A stretch of 64,000 bases of DNA. Source: Segatella copri (GTDB lineage Bacteria > Bacteroidota > Bacteroidia > Bacteroidales > Bacteroidaceae). The stretch covers positions 434,001 to 498,000 of the forward strand of contig NZ_CP156892.1 in the NCBI RefSeq assembly GCF_019249795.2. The letters run 5' to 3'. Below are positions 17,618 to 26,872 of the stretch, in pieces (within the stretch, counting starts at the first letter, position 1; the number at the start of each line of letters is the position of its first letter). Below the pieces are notes generated by a model. The model did not search any database, had not been told where the DNA came from, and saw nothing but the letters and a program-made list of their open reading frames with translations. A program made the position numbers and the translations under genes.

Positions 17618-19705
17618 ATGCAAGACAATACAACACAAAATAGAACCAACCCATTCTTCGTGCCTTACAATACACCGCACGATACAGTACCATTCGAACG
17701 AATCCGTCTCGAAGATTATGAGCCAGCATTCATGGAGGGAATCCGCCGTGATGACGAGGCTACAGACAAGATTGTAAACGATCCGGCAGAGCCAACCTTT
17801 GAGAATACCATTGCAAGAGTTGATACCGATAAGGGCGAACACTATTACGACCTCTTGAGCCGTGTATCTAACGTTTTCTCTTGCATGATGAGTGCTGAAA
17901 CCTGCGATGAGATGGAAGAGATTGCGCAGAAGATGAGTCCGATTCTCACCAAGCACGCAAATGACATCACGCTGAACAAGAAACTCTTCGAGCGCATCAA
18001 GTTCGTTCACGATCATCCAAACAGAGAACTGACTCCTGAAGAGAAGATGCTTCTGGACACCAGCTATGACGGATTCGTACGCAGCGGTGCACTTTTAGAT
18101 GAAGAAGGTAAAGAGAAACTTCGCAAACTTACAGAAGAAGCCAGTATGCTCACTCTGCAGTTCTCACAGAATCTCTTAAAAGAAAACAAAACTTTTACAC
18201 TCCATATCACAGACGAAGCACAGCTCGACGGACTTCCTGAAACAGCAAAAGCAGCTGCTGCGCATACCGCCAAAGAGCAGGAAAAAGAAGGCTGGATCTT
18301 TACACTCGATTATCCAAGTTATTCTCCATTTATGACCTACTCTACCCAGCGTAAGCTCCGCAAACAGATGTATATGGCACGCAATACGGTATGTACCCAT
18401 GATAACGAGCAGAACAACCTGGAAATCTGCAAACGACTGGTAAACCTGCGCAGAGAGCTCGCCCAGTTGCTCGGTTTCGAAACCTATGCCGACTATGTTC
18501 TTCGCCATCGTATGGCAAGCAATACAGAACATGTATATAAACTTCTCAATGACCTGATAGAGGCTTATAAGCCAACGGCAGAAAAGGAAGTGGAAGAAGT
18601 GGAAGCCCTTGCCAAGAAGCTGGAGGGTAAAGATTTCGAAATGAAACCATGGGATTTCGGCTTCTATTCTCATAAACTCCAGATGGAGAAATATAATCTC
18701 GATGCAGAAATGCTTCGCCCTTATTTCCAGCTGGACAAAGTGATAGACGGTGTGTTTGGCCTCGCCAACAAACTGTATGGCATCACCTTTAAGGAGAACA
18801 AAGAGATACCGGTATACCACCCAGACGTCAAGGCATACGAGGTATTTGATAAAGACGGAAGCTATCTGGCTGTATTCTATGCCGACTTCTTCCCTCGCAA
18901 GGGCAAGCAAGGAGGTGCCTGGATGACAGAATTCCAGGGACAGTGGATAGACCATAAGGGGAACAACATACGTCCTCACGTAAGTGTGGTAATGAACTTT
19001 ACCAAGCCAACAGAAGAAAAGCCTGCTCTCTTGACATTAGGAGAAGTAGAAACCTTCCTCCATGAGTTTGGTCACAGTCTTCACGGCATGTTTGCCAATA
19101 CCCGCTTCGAGAGTCTTTCAGGAACCAACGTTTGGTGGGACTTCGTAGAATTGCCATCACAATTTATGGAGAATTATGCAATAGAGAAAGATTTTCTCCG
19201 TACATTTGCCTTCCACTATCAGACAGGTGAACCATTGCCAGATGAACTCATAGAGCGCATCATGAAGAGTCGCAACTTCATGGCAGCCTACGGTTGCCTG
19301 CGCCAGGTAAGTTTCGGATTGCTTGACATGGCATACTACACCCAAAAGAAAGAATTTACTGCCGACATCATGCCTTATGAAAAGGAAGCCTGGAAAAAGG
19401 CGATGATATTGCCACAGTTGCAGGAAACCTGTATGACCGTACAGTTCTCCCACATCATGGCAGGAGGTTATGCCGCAGGATATTATAGCTACAAATGGGC
19501 AGAAGTATTGGATGCTGATGCTTTCAGTGTATTCAAGAAGAATGGAATCTTCGACCAGAAGACTGCTCAAAGTTTCCGTGACAACGTACTCTCTAAGGGT
19601 GGAACAGAGCATCCTATGGTTCTCTACAAACGGTTCCGTGGACAAGAGCCAACCATCGATGCACTGCTGGAACACAACGAAATCAAGGTACAACATAAAG
19701 GATAA
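17618..19705 (+). CDS. M3 family metallopeptidase (oligopeptidase A / dipeptidyl carboxypeptidase type)
   Basis: 695 aa. The zinc motif HEFGHSLHGMF lies near residue 481 (two His and the catalytic Glu), with the third zinc ligand Glu expected in FESLSGTNVWWDFVELPSQ. NPFFVPYNTPHDTVPFERI at the start and the length match Bacteroidota Dcp/OpdA-like enzymes, which trim short peptides. No signal peptide is visible, so it is probably cytoplasmic. The start follows the promoter, not the earlier open frame. A dCMP deaminase gene follows 4 bp after the stop. Confidence 0.92.
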   Translation: MQDNTTQNRTNPFFVPYNTPHDTVPFERIRLEDYEPAFMEGIRRDDEATDKIVNDPAEPTFENTIARVDTDKGEHYYDLLSRVSNVFSCMMSAETCDEMEEIAQKMSPILTKHANDITLNKKLFERIKFVHDHPNRELTPEEKMLLDTSYDGFVRSGALLDEEGKEKLRKLTEEASMLTLQFSQNLLKENKTFTLHITDEAQLDGLPETAKAAAAHTAKEQEKEGWIFTLDYPSYSPFMTYSTQRKLRKQMYMARNTVCTHDNEQNNLEICKRLVNLRRELAQLLGFETYADYVLRHRMASNTEHVYKLLNDLIEAYKPTAEKEVEEVEALAKKLEGKDFEMKPWDFGFYSHKLQMEKYNLDAEMLRPYFQLDKVIDGVFGLANKLYGITFKENKEIPVYHPDVKAYEVFDKDGSYLAVFYADFFPRKGKQGGAWMTEFQGQWIDHKGNNIRPHVSVVMNFTKPTEEKPALLTLGEVETFLHEFGHSLHGMFANTRFESLSGTNVWWDFVELPSQFMENYAIEKDFLRTFAFHYQTGEPLPDELIERIMKSRNFMAAYGCLRQVSFGLLDMAYYTQKKEFTADIMPYEKEAWKKAMILPQLQETCMTVQFSHIMAGGYAAGYYSYKWAEVLDADAFSVFKKNGIFDQKTAQSFRDNVLSKGGTEHPMVLYKRFRGQEPTIDALLEHNEIKVQHKG

Positions 19706-19709
19706 GAGG

Positions 19710-20162
19710 ATGGCAAACGAACTTTCCAAACAAACCAAGCTCGACCTTCGCTATTTGCGAATGGCACGTATATGGGCTGAAAACAGCTATTGCAAACGCC
19801 GACAGGTAGGTGCACTGGTTGTAAAAGATAAAATGATTATCAGTGATGGCTACAACGGTACACCGAGCGGATTTGAAAATGTCTGTGAGGACAACAACGT
19901 AACCAAGCCATACGTTCTCCATGCGGAGGCTAATGCTATTACGAAATTGGCTCGCAGCAGCAACAACAGTGAGGGAAGTACGCTTTACGTCACCGCCTCT
20001 CCATGTATAGAATGTGCCAAACTGATCATACAGTCGGGCATCAAACGTGTTGTATATGCAGAGAAATACCGTCTGGACGATGGTATCAAACTAATGCAAC
20101 GAGCAGGAATCAAGGTAGAATACCTCAATCCTGATGAAAAGACATCTTCTGTAGAAGATTAG
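19710..20162 (+). CDS. dCMP/cytidine deaminase family protein
   Basis: 150 aa. Zinc-binding signatures HAEANAITK (about residue 70) and SPCIECAKLI (about 98) identify a deoxycytidylate deaminase (ComEB type), which makes dUMP from dCMP for thymidylate synthesis, here by ThyX. The ATG at 19710 lies 4 bp after the peptidase stop; the frame is open further upstream only as an overlap of the peptidase gene. RVVYAEKYRLDDGIKLMQRAGIKVEYL is also typical. Confidence 0.88.
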   Translation: MANELSKQTKLDLRYLRMARIWAENSYCKRRQVGALVVKDKMIISDGYNGTPSGFENVCEDNNVTKPYVLHAEANAITKLARSSNNSEGSTLYVTASPCIECAKLIIQSGIKRVVYAEKYRLDDGIKLMQRAGIKVEYLNPDEKTSSVED

Positions 20163-20201
20163 AGATAAGATAGATAAAACGTTAGTAAAAAGAGAATTGT
20201 T

Positions 20202-21935
20202 ATGAACATGAGTAAGAATAAGACCAACCGCTTTATGCCATTCATCATGGCATTCTGTGTTGTGATAGGCATTATCATCGGAACATTCTTTTCCAACCAT
20301 TTCTCAGGAAATCGCCTCAACGTTATCAATAGTGGAAGCAACCGTCTGAACAACCTGCTCCATCTTATTGATGACCAATATGTAGATGCCGTGAACATCG
20401 ACTCGCTGGTAGATAAGGCAATTCCACAGATTTTAGCAGAACTGGATCCACATTCCGTATATATCAGTGCTAAAGACGCAGCTCAGGCCACCGACGATCT
20501 GAAAGGATCTTTCTCGGGTGTAGGCATAGAGTTTGTCATCCGCCAAGATACGATACATGTACAGAATGTGATACAGAATGGACCTGCCGAGAAAGCCGGA
20601 CTTTTGGCAGGAGATAAGATTGTAGCCGTAGACGGCAAACCTTTTGTTGGCAAGATTGTAACCAATCAGGAGGCAATGCATCGCCTGAAGGGTCCAAAGG
20701 ATACCAAGGTAAAAATCGGAGTTATACGATATGGAAGCAAGAAGGTTAAGACCTTTACCGTAACCCGAGGTGAAATTCCAACAAAGAGTGTTACAGCAGC
20801 TTACATGCTTAACGACAAAACTGGCTATATCCGTATCAAGAACTTTGGCGAGAACACCTATCCGGAAATGCTGATTGCTCTGGCTAAACTCTCACAACAG
20901 GGATTCACCAACCTCTGTATTGACCTTCGGGATAACTCTGGTGGTTACCTGACGGCTGCAGTAAACATGGCAAACGAATTCTTGCCAGACAAGAAGCTCA
21001 TCGTTTACACACAGGGACGCAAATCACCTAGACATAACTATATGAGTGATGGTAAGGGTGCCTACCAGAAGATTCCGATGGTAGTTCTCATCAATGAAGG
21101 TTCTGCATCATCTGCAGAAATCTTTGCGGGTGCCATGCAGGATAATGACCGTGCTACCATCATCGGACGACGGTCGTTTGGTAAGGGACTGGTTCAGCAA
21201 CAGATAGAATTCCCAGACCACAGCCTCATCCGTCTGACCATTGCGCGCTACTATACTCCTTCAGGAAGATGCATCCAGAAGCCATATACTCTGGGCGATG
21301 ACAAGGATTATGAGCAAGACTTGCTCGACAGATATCAGCACGGAGAGTTTTTCTCACAGGATAGCATCAAGCATACAGGACCTGCTTATCATACAGGTAA
21401 CGGCCGTATTGTCTATGGCGGAGGTGGCATCACTCCAGACATCTTTGTTCCTGAAGATACGCTCGGCATGACATCCTATTTCAAGGAGGCTAGTCTGAGT
21501 GGTCTCATCTTGCAGTTTGCCTTCACTTATACAGACGATAACCGCCCGAAGTTGAATAACTTCAAGGAGATGATGGAACTTGCCGATTATCTTGACAGTC
21601 AGGACATGGTTGAAAAGTTTGTCAGCTATGCCGATAAACATGGTTTAAAACGTAGAAATCTTTTAATCAAGAAATCACACAAACTATTAGACCGTGTCAT
21701 CGACAGCCGTATCATCTACAATATGTTGGACGAGCAGGCATGGACCCAATACATCAATCTTGATGATCCAGTCATCAAAAAGACGCTGGATGTATTTGAG
21801 AACCATGCAGCATTTCCAAAGAAACCAGAGCCAGCCCAAAAACGCGCTGCGAAGAAAGAAAAGATAGCTATGGCGAATACGCCCTACAACTATTCTTCCT
21901 TACACCATAATAATTGTATGATAGCAAACGCTTAA
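20202..21935 (+). CDS. S41 family C-terminal processing peptidase
   Basis: 577 aa. An N-terminal signal anchor (residues 12-30) sends it to the periplasm. A PDZ domain (about 85-170; GVGIEFVIRQDTIHV, GLLAGDKIVAVDG) precedes the S41 catalytic core with GSASSAEIFAGAM (Ser near 300) and RRSFGKGLVQ (Lys near 327). CTP enzymes cleave periplasmic proteins from the C-terminus. The last 140 residues are helical and basic with a KKPEPAQKRAAKKEK stretch. Starts at 20202 or at the Met two codons later. It is 3 bp from the next gene. Confidence 0.92.
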   Translation: MNMSKNKTNRFMPFIMAFCVVIGIIIGTFFSNHFSGNRLNVINSGSNRLNNLLHLIDDQYVDAVNIDSLVDKAIPQILAELDPHSVYISAKDAAQATDDLKGSFSGVGIEFVIRQDTIHVQNVIQNGPAEKAGLLAGDKIVAVDGKPFVGKIVTNQEAMHRLKGPKDTKVKIGVIRYGSKKVKTFTVTRGEIPTKSVTAAYMLNDKTGYIRIKNFGENTYPEMLIALAKLSQQGFTNLCIDLRDNSGGYLTAAVNMANEFLPDKKLIVYTQGRKSPRHNYMSDGKGAYQKIPMVVLINEGSASSAEIFAGAMQDNDRATIIGRRSFGKGLVQQQIEFPDHSLIRLTIARYYTPSGRCIQKPYTLGDDKDYEQDLLDRYQHGEFFSQDSIKHTGPAYHTGNGRIVYGGGGITPDIFVPEDTLGMTSYFKEASLSGLILQFAFTYTDDNRPKLNNFKEMMELADYLDSQDMVEKFVSYADKHGLKRRNLLIKKSHKLLDRVIDSRIIYNMLDEQAWTQYINLDDPVIKKTLDVFENHAAFPKKPEPAQKRAAKKEKIAMANTPYNYSSLHHNNCMIANA

Positions 21936-21938
21936 GGC

Positions 21939-22484
21939 ATGGACAAGAAAGAATTAAGAAAAATCATAAAATACAGAAAGCGACAGTATTCCTCAAGACA
22001 ACTTGAGGAACTGTCGCTTTCTGTATTATCACGTTTAGATTCCAACCCGCATCTTCAGAATGCCCAAACCATACTGATGTACTATTCGCTTCCTGATGAA
22101 GTGGACACCCATCATTATATAGACCAACTTGTTTCCAGGGGAAAACGAGTAATACTGCCCGTTGTGCTGGACGATACGAATATGGAACTAAGAGAATATT
22201 CCGGAGTACAAGACCTGAAGGAAGGAGCCTATCATATACTTGAACCAAAAGGCAAGATTTATCCGGAAGAGAAATATCCTGAGATAGAACTTGCCGTAAT
22301 CCCAGGCATGAGTTTCGATATGAAAGGCAACCGGTTAGGAAGAGGAAAAGGCTATTACGACAGATTTCTTGCCCAGATTCCACATGCATATAAAATAGGA
22401 ATCTGTTTCGACTTCCAGAAAATCAAAGAGGAAGGACTCCTTCCTGTTACCCCTACAGATATATGCTTGGACGAAATCATATAG
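21939..22484 (+). CDS. fau: 5-formyltetrahydrofolate cyclo-ligase
   Basis: 181 aa; converts 5-formyl-THF to 5,10-methenyl-THF with ATP. Motifs: KKELRKIIKYRKRQ at the N-terminus, YYSLPDEVDT near residue 50, PVVLDDTNMELREY, and the family signature GRGKGYYDRFLAQIP near 130. The first 30 codons contain a very long inverted repeat (see 21970-22027). It starts 3 bp after the S41 peptidase stop, so the two are co-translated. The protein is complete and looks functional. Confidence 0.92.
   Translation: MDKKELRKIIKYRKRQYSSRQLEELSLSVLSRLDSNPHLQNAQTILMYYSLPDEVDTHHYIDQLVSRGKRVILPVVLDDTNMELREYSGVQDLKEGAYHILEPKGKIYPEEKYPEIELAVIPGMSFDMKGNRLGRGKGYYDRFLAQIPHAYKIGICFDFQKIKEEGLLPVTPTDICLDEII
21970..22027. repeat. 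26-bp inverted repeat inside the 5' end of fau
   Basis: The left arm begins AATACAGAAAGCGACAG and ends TTCCTCAAG with a two-base TA bulge between. The right arm is CTTGAGGAA followed by CTGTCGCTTTCTGTATT. Loop is ACAA. All 26 positions pair. It covers codons 11-30. Confidence 0.95.
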
Positions 22485-22502
22485 CATATAGAGCGGGGAA
22501 TA

Positions 22503-22793
22503 TTAATAAAAGCGTATATCTGCAATAACCTGTGCACCAACCTGTTCATTCAAACGATGAACAAGGGTAGCACGGCTCATCGTGAGGTCAGCCCTCAATG
22601 CAGCATTCTCTATCTTTACATAGAGAGTCTGGTTCTTGATAAACTTATCACCACAATATGCAGCAATATTTTCCCCTACAACAGAATCCCAACTCATTAT
22701 CAGGCGTTTCTGCTGTAAAGGAGTCTCCAAGCCTTCCTTTCTCAGAAATTCGGGCAAGAGTTCCGCTATTGACTTAACTTTTCTTCTAAACAT
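22503..22793 (-). CDS. DUF721 (DciA-like) protein
   Basis: 96 aa. MFRRKVKSIAELLPEFLRKEG...WDSVVGENIAAYCGDKFIKNQTLYVKIENAALRADL follows the DUF721 pattern; relatives include DciA, the helicase-loading factor that works with DnaA and DnaB. It lies 45 bp downstream of recF on the same strand, the usual Bacteroidota arrangement. A role in replication is inferred from that family and neighbourhood. Convergent with fau (18 bp apart). Confidence 0.82.
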   Translation of the reverse strand: MFRRKVKSIAELLPEFLRKEGLETPLQQKRLIMSWDSVVGENIAAYCGDKFIKNQTLYVKIENAALRADLTMSRATLVHRLNEQVGAQVIADIRFY

Positions 22794-22838
22794 ATTCTTA
22801 AAATTTTAAGGGAAACATGATCTGTTTCCCTTAATTTT

Positions 22839-23936
22839 CTACTTTATTATTTCCCCATTCTCTACATAGAATATCGTATGATCTCCCTGCATGTTCTGGA
22901 GAATCTTATCCAAATGATCACGGTTCGTATCCGTAATAAAAATCTGCCCGAAATGGTCACCGGCAACCAGTTTCACAATAGCCTCAACCCGCTGAGCATC
23001 CAACTTATCGAAAATATCATCTAAGAGGAGCAAAGGAAGCGTATTGGAACTCGTGCGCTGCAGGAAAGTAAATTGAGCCAGTTTCAGGGCAATCACGAAA
23101 GTTTTGTTCTGCCCCTGACTTCCCTCTCTCTTCATCGGATAATCACCCAGCAAAAACTCCAGATCATCACGGTGAACACCATGCAGAGAATACCCTACAG
23201 CACGATCCTTAAACCGGTCGCGCTGGATAACATCCAACAAAGGACCTCTCTGGCAATGAGAAACATAGTGAAGACGGACCTGCTCCTTATCACCCGAAAT
23301 CTGCTGATAAATCTGCTGAAACAGCGGAACCAGTTCGTCAACGAAAGCCTGCCGTTTCTGGTACAGCAATTCACCATTACTCGCCATTTGCTGCTCCCAA
23401 AGTTCCAGCAGCGTAATATCAGGCTCCTCCTCCATTTTCAGCAAAGCATTTCTCTGTTGCAAAGCCTTATTATAGTTGGATAAAGCCTCTATATAAGAGT
23501 AATCATACTGAGAGATGACCACATCCATCAGTTTTCTGCGCTCTTCACTTCCTCCTTCTATCAGAGAAACATCAGATGGAGAAACCAGAATCAGAGGGAT
23601 AAGCCCAATATGTTGCGAAAGACGCTTATACTCCTTCTTGTTTCTCTTGAAATGCTTCTTGGTACCCCGTTTCATGCCACAGTAAACATTCTCTATCTCC
23701 CCCTTATCATTATCATAATTTCCCTCCAGCATAAAGAAAGGCTCATCATGAGTAATAATCTGGGAATCGATAGAATTATAGGCACTCCTACAGAAAGAGA
23801 GATAGTAGATGGCATCAAGGAAATTAGTCTTTCCCATGCCATTATGTCCTATCAGACAATTGATTTTGGGCGACAACTCCAGATTGGCGCTCTTTATATT
23901 TTTAAAGTTAATAATGGAAATATTCTTTAAAATCAT
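22839..23936 (-). CDS. recF: DNA replication and repair protein RecF
   Basis: 365 aa from the Met at 23936. An SMC-like ATPase that loads RecA at gaps: Walker A GHNGMGKTN near residue 32 after INFKNIKSANLEL, signature KREGSQGQNKTFVIALKLAQ, and Walker B LLLLDDIFDKLD. The open frame extends 40 codons further upstream but those codons run through the promoter, and MILKNISIINFKN is the conserved start. Co-directional with the DUF721 gene. Confidence 0.93.
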   Translation of the reverse strand: MILKNISIINFKNIKSANLELSPKINCLIGHNGMGKTNFLDAIYYLSFCRSAYNSIDSQIITHDEPFFMLEGNYDNDKGEIENVYCGMKRGTKKHFKRNKKEYKRLSQHIGLIPLILVSPSDVSLIEGGSEERRKLMDVVISQYDYSYIEALSNYNKALQQRNALLKMEEEPDITLLELWEQQMASNGELLYQKRQAFVDELVPLFQQIYQQISGDKEQVRLHYVSHCQRGPLLDVIQRDRFKDRAVGYSLHGVHRDDLEFLLGDYPMKREGSQGQNKTFVIALKLAQFTFLQRTSSNTLPLLLLDDIFDKLDAQRVEAIVKLVAGDHFGQIFITDTNRDHLDKILQNMQGDHTIFYVENGEIIK

Positions 23937-23960
23937 AGTCTCTTTTCTGCTTTTATAGTG

Positions 23961-23968
23961 CAAAGTTA
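23961..23968 (-). promoter_or_regulatory. -7 box TAACTTTG (minus strand) for recF
   Basis: CAAAGTTA on the plus strand reads TAACTTTG on the minus strand, 25 bp upstream of the recF ATG. Confidence 0.65.
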
Positions 23969-24031
23969 GCAGAAAAAGAGGGAAAAACAAAAAAAATAGG
24001 CTAGAAATTTCAATAATTGAATAAAATTGAG

Positions 24032-24039
24032 TAAATTTG
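24032..24039 (+). promoter_or_regulatory. -7 box TAAATTTG for the TPR protein
   Basis: TAAATTTG, divergent from the recF promoter, with a roughly 100-base leader before the ATG at 24146. Confidence 0.6.
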
Positions 24040-24145
24040 CAGAAGTTTAGCGGCATTCCACAATTTGAAAGCTAACTTTCTATTGAACAGATTGCTCCTA
24101 AACCAGAAACTAAAAAGTATAGAATAATAAAAAAGCAAAATAAAA

Positions 24146-24841
24146 ATGGCAAACAACAACGTACAGGCTCAGGAAACAGAGAGCCTAAACATTCGTGAGG
24201 CCTTCTTCTTGAAGTACAAGAAGGCTATTATCATTGCAGTAGTAGCTATCATTGTTATCATTGCAGGTGTATTCGGTTATGTATCTCAGATCTCAGGTCC
24301 ACGTGAGGACAAGGCTAGCACTATGCTTGCTAAGGGTCAGACCTACTTTGCTAACCAGATGTATGAGCAGGCATTGAAGGGTGATGGCGCAGGCTATGTA
24401 GGTTTTACTAAGATTGCTGACGAATACAGCAGCACAGATGCAGGTAACCTGGCAAACCTCTATGCTGGTCTTTGCTATGCAAACCTCGGCAAATGGGCAG
24501 AAGCTCAGAAGAGTCTGGAATCTTTCTCTTCAGAAGACGACCAGATGATCAGTCCTGCTGCCGAAGCTGCCTTAGGTGATGCTTATGCGCATCTCAACCA
24601 GCTCGACAAGGCTGTAGATGCTTTCAAGAAGGCTGCTTCTATGGCTGACAGCAAGGCTGACGAAGGTACAAACAACAGTCTTTCTCCTATATTCATTATC
24701 AAGGCAGGCGAGATTCTCGAAAGCCAGGGTAAGAAAGACGAAGCTTTGAAGCTTTATCAGGATGCTAAGAAAAAGTATGTTAACGCTATGCTCGTACAGA
24801 GTGGCGAAATCGACAAGTACATCGAGCGCGCTTCTAACTAA
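24146..24841 (+). CDS. Membrane-anchored tetratricopeptide-repeat protein
   Basis: 231 aa. Residues 29-50 form one membrane helix (IIIAVVAIIVIIAGVFGYV) after a short cytoplasmic tail, as in YfgM-type proteins. The rest is helical with TPR-like repeats: NLANLYAGLCYANLGKWAEAQKSLE, AALGDAYAHLNQLDKAVDAFKKA and KAGEILESQGKKDEALKLYQDA. Such proteins act as periplasmic scaffolds near SecYEG; that is by analogy. Codon use is strongly biased toward favoured codons, suggesting high expression. ribH follows 28 bp later. Confidence 0.8.
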   Translation: MANNNVQAQETESLNIREAFFLKYKKAIIIAVVAIIVIIAGVFGYVSQISGPREDKASTMLAKGQTYFANQMYEQALKGDGAGYVGFTKIADEYSSTDAGNLANLYAGLCYANLGKWAEAQKSLESFSSEDDQMISPAAEAALGDAYAHLNQLDKAVDAFKKAASMADSKADEGTNNSLSPIFIIKAGEILESQGKKDEALKLYQDAKKKYVNAMLVQSGEIDKYIERASN

Positions 24842-24869
24842 TCTGTACTGATAACAATTCGAAATCAAT

Positions 24870-25346
24870 ATGGCAACAGCACTTCATAATTTATCAGAAT
24901 ACGACTTTACTAAAATACCAGACGCCAGTAACATGTGCTTTGGTATCGTTGTAGCAGAATGGAATCCTGAGATAACGGGCGCTTTGCTCGACGGAGCAGT
25001 AAAAACACTCGAAAAACATGGAGCACTCACAGAGAATATCCATGTGAAAACTGTTCCAGGCAGCTTTGAACTTATCTACGGAGCCCATCAAATGGTTTTG
25101 AATGGCGGCTATGATGCAGTCATCATTTTAGGTAGTGTGATACGTGGTGAAACTCCTCACTTCGATTACATCTGCGAGGGTGTTACCTACGGAATTGCCC
25201 GTCTGAATGCTACTCAGGAAATACCTGTTATCTATGGTCTCTTGACTACCAACGATCTGCAGCAAGCTAAGGATCGTAGCGGCGGCAAGTTGGGTAACAA
25301 GGGTGATGAGTGTGCTATAGATGCTATCAAGATGGCTAAGTTCTAG
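24870..25346 (+). CDS. ribH: 6,7-dimethyl-8-ribityllumazine synthase
   Basis: 158 aa, the usual length. Condenses the ribityl-aminouracil with 3,4-dihydroxybutanone phosphate in riboflavin synthesis. Signatures: [11 protein letters not shown] near residue 26, [14 protein letters not shown] near 65, [19 protein letters not shown] (substrate loop with the catalytic His) near 90, and [17 protein letters not shown]. No other rib genes are in the window. Confidence 0.94.
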   Translation: MATALHNLSEYDFTKIPDASNMCFGIVVAEWNPEITGALLDGAVKTLEKHGALTENIHVKTVPGSFELIYGAHQMVLNGGYDAVIILGSVIRGETPHFDYICEGVTYGIARLNATQEIPVIYGLLTTNDLQQAKDRSGGKLGNKGDECAIDAIKMAKF

Positions 25347-25402
25347 TTTTCACAACGAGAGTTGATAAACTGAATGTTATATATATAATAAGGTATAAGC
25401 AT

Positions 25403-25783
25403 ATGAAACTCTACCAGCTATTGCAGTCGTTTGAATTTGAAGAGATTTTTCCAACAGTCAATGTGATGTTTCCAAATGCACAGTTGCATCGCGATATTTT
25501 TGAAAAAGCATTCGATATGCTTTGCAATATCCAACCTATCACATCCAAAAAGGTTATCAAGTTTGAACTGATGGAAGATCCTAACTCAAATGATATGTTT
25601 GTTGGAGCAAATGATAGCTGTTTCCAGTCCACATGGGATGTATGCCTGGGAAAGGAAATCAAAAAAGGCAAAGGCGCTGATCTCAATGATGTAGAACTGG
25701 CAGCCAACTGCTTACTCAATGTTCTTTTCATCGGACGTCATCCTCAAGGATTTGACAAGGACTATAAAAAGTTATTGAAATAA
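25403..25783 (+). CDS. Conserved hypothetical protein (Bacteroidales)
   Basis: 126 aa, no signal peptide or membrane segment. It begins MKLYQLLQSFEFEEIFPTV and contains LNDVELAANCLLNVLFIG. I do not recognise a characterised family; it could be one of the small soluble DUF families of Bacteroidales (DUF6557 is a guess). It follows ribH by 56 bp and ends 20 bp before a strong terminator, so it may be the last gene of the TPR-ribH unit. Coding is supported by a clean frame, ordinary codon use and the terminator position. Confidence 0.65.
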   Translation: MKLYQLLQSFEFEEIFPTVNVMFPNAQLHRDIFEKAFDMLCNIQPITSKKVIKFELMEDPNSNDMFVGANDSCFQSTWDVCLGKEIKKGKGADLNDVELAANCLLNVLFIGRHPQGFDKDYKKLLK

Positions 25784-25803
25784 ACTGTCAATACATAATA
25801 AAA

Positions 25804-25845
25804 AAACTCCTGAAGTTGTTTGAAACAAACTTCAGAAGTTTTTTT
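25804..25845 (+). terminator. Rho-independent terminator
   Basis: AACTCCTGAAGTT and AACTTCAGAAGTT pair in a stem of about 15 bp, then TTTTTTT. Confidence 0.82.
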
Positions 25846-26169
25846 ATGTTTCTTCAATCAGATGCATTGATAAATAAAAGTATCTGTAGTAAATAGTGAT
25901 AAGTATCTTAAAGAGCTAAGAAACGCTTGTTTATCGCACTTCAACTCATAGATGATATCATCAGAGATAACATATCTATTGGCTCAAAGAATCAGATAAA
26001 TCTGATTGTCGGCAAACGCCAGCAGGGTTGCTGGCATATGCCAGCAATCGTACAATTCCAGATATTGGAACTATTAAAACGTAGAGATATGACTATTTAA
26101 CCTATTAGCTATTACACTAATAGTATACTAAACAAAGCAAATACTCATACATTTAACGGAAGAACCGCT
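25846..26169. other. Gene-free stretch with stacked palindromes
   Basis: No credible gene. On the plus strand a frame without a usable start runs from about 25912 to 26100 and may be a relic. It holds ATCAGAT-AA-ATCTGAT (25991-26006), GCCAGCA-GGGT-TGCTGGC (26018-26035), a perfect 20-bp palindrome TTGCTGGCATATGCCAGCAA (26028-26047) and CTATTAG...CTAATAG near 26100. The second and third cannot form together. Confidence 0.6.
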
Positions 26170-26748
26170 TTATACCCCATCTTCTTCATCTTCTTCATCT
26201 TCAGCAGAAGCGTTGGTATCCAACTTCTCATCCTTTGATATAGAGATACTACCCATTCGGGAAATCTTAAGTACCAGAGGTACATATTCATCGCTGGTAA
26301 CATCAGGCGACCCTACACTTGCTGCGAAGTAAAGATAATCACCTTCTGCTTTCACATACACAATACCAAGCAAAGCACCCATGTCCTGTGTATGTTTGTC
26401 AATATAGGATGTGAAATCTTTCTTTGTGAAAGTACGGCTAAAGAATTCAGAACCATCATTTCTCAATACCTTAACCGAAATTCTGTTATCATAATACTTG
26501 GTGTTTTCGTCCAACTGGAGAACTGGAAGTTCCTTGTCAGAACTACGCTTCACCACTACTTTATAATGGGAACCAACCCAATCAGCCTCCCTGGTCTGCT
26601 CATAATCACTCATTTTCTGAGTAGCTTTGTTCACAACCTTAGCCACCGGTTTAGGAGCAATAATGATATTACTCTTCTTCTGTTCTGTACAAGCCGTCAA
26701 GCTAGAAATAGCCAAAAGACCTATTAATATATAATCAATTCGTTTCAT
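26170..26748 (-). CDS. DUF4738-like lipoprotein
   Basis: 192 aa from the Met at 26748 (MKRIDYILIGLLAISSLTACTEQ); the lipobox LTAC puts the lipidated Cys at residue 20. The mature part is a single beta-rich domain with WVGSHYKVVVKRSSDKELPVLQ, TFTKKDFTSYID and EYVPLVLKISRMGSISISKD, matching DUF4738 proteins of Bacteroidales, and ends in an acidic tail (EDEEDEEDG). Function unknown. An earlier in-frame ATG exists but would place 17 codons inside the promoter. Confidence 0.72.
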   Translation of the reverse strand: MKRIDYILIGLLAISSLTACTEQKKSNIIIAPKPVAKVVNKATQKMSDYEQTREADWVGSHYKVVVKRSSDKELPVLQLDENTKYYDNRISVKVLRNDGSEFFSRTFTKKDFTSYIDKHTQDMGALLGIVYVKAEGDYLYFAASVGSPDVTSDEYVPLVLKISRMGSISISKDEKLDTNASAEDEEDEEDGV

Positions 26749-26768
26749 TCCGTTATTTTTTCTTACTG

Positions 26769-26776
26769 CAAAAGTA
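26769..26776 (-). promoter_or_regulatory. -7 box TACTTTTG (minus strand)
   Basis: CAAAAGTA on the plus strand lies 21 bp upstream of the lipoprotein ATG. Confidence 0.6.
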
Positions 26777-26846
26777 CATTTTTCTTTTGAAATAGCCAAA
26801 GAAAAGAACCGAAATCTACATTCTTACACAAAATCAAGCGCAAAAA

Positions 26847-26872
26847 GGCGCCTACTTTCACAAGCAGGCGCC
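26847..26872 (-). terminator. Minus-oriented hairpin GGCGCCT/AGGCGCC
   Basis: A 7-bp GC-rich stem followed, on the minus strand, by TTTTTG. No minus-strand gene is visible upstream of it. Confidence 0.4.
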
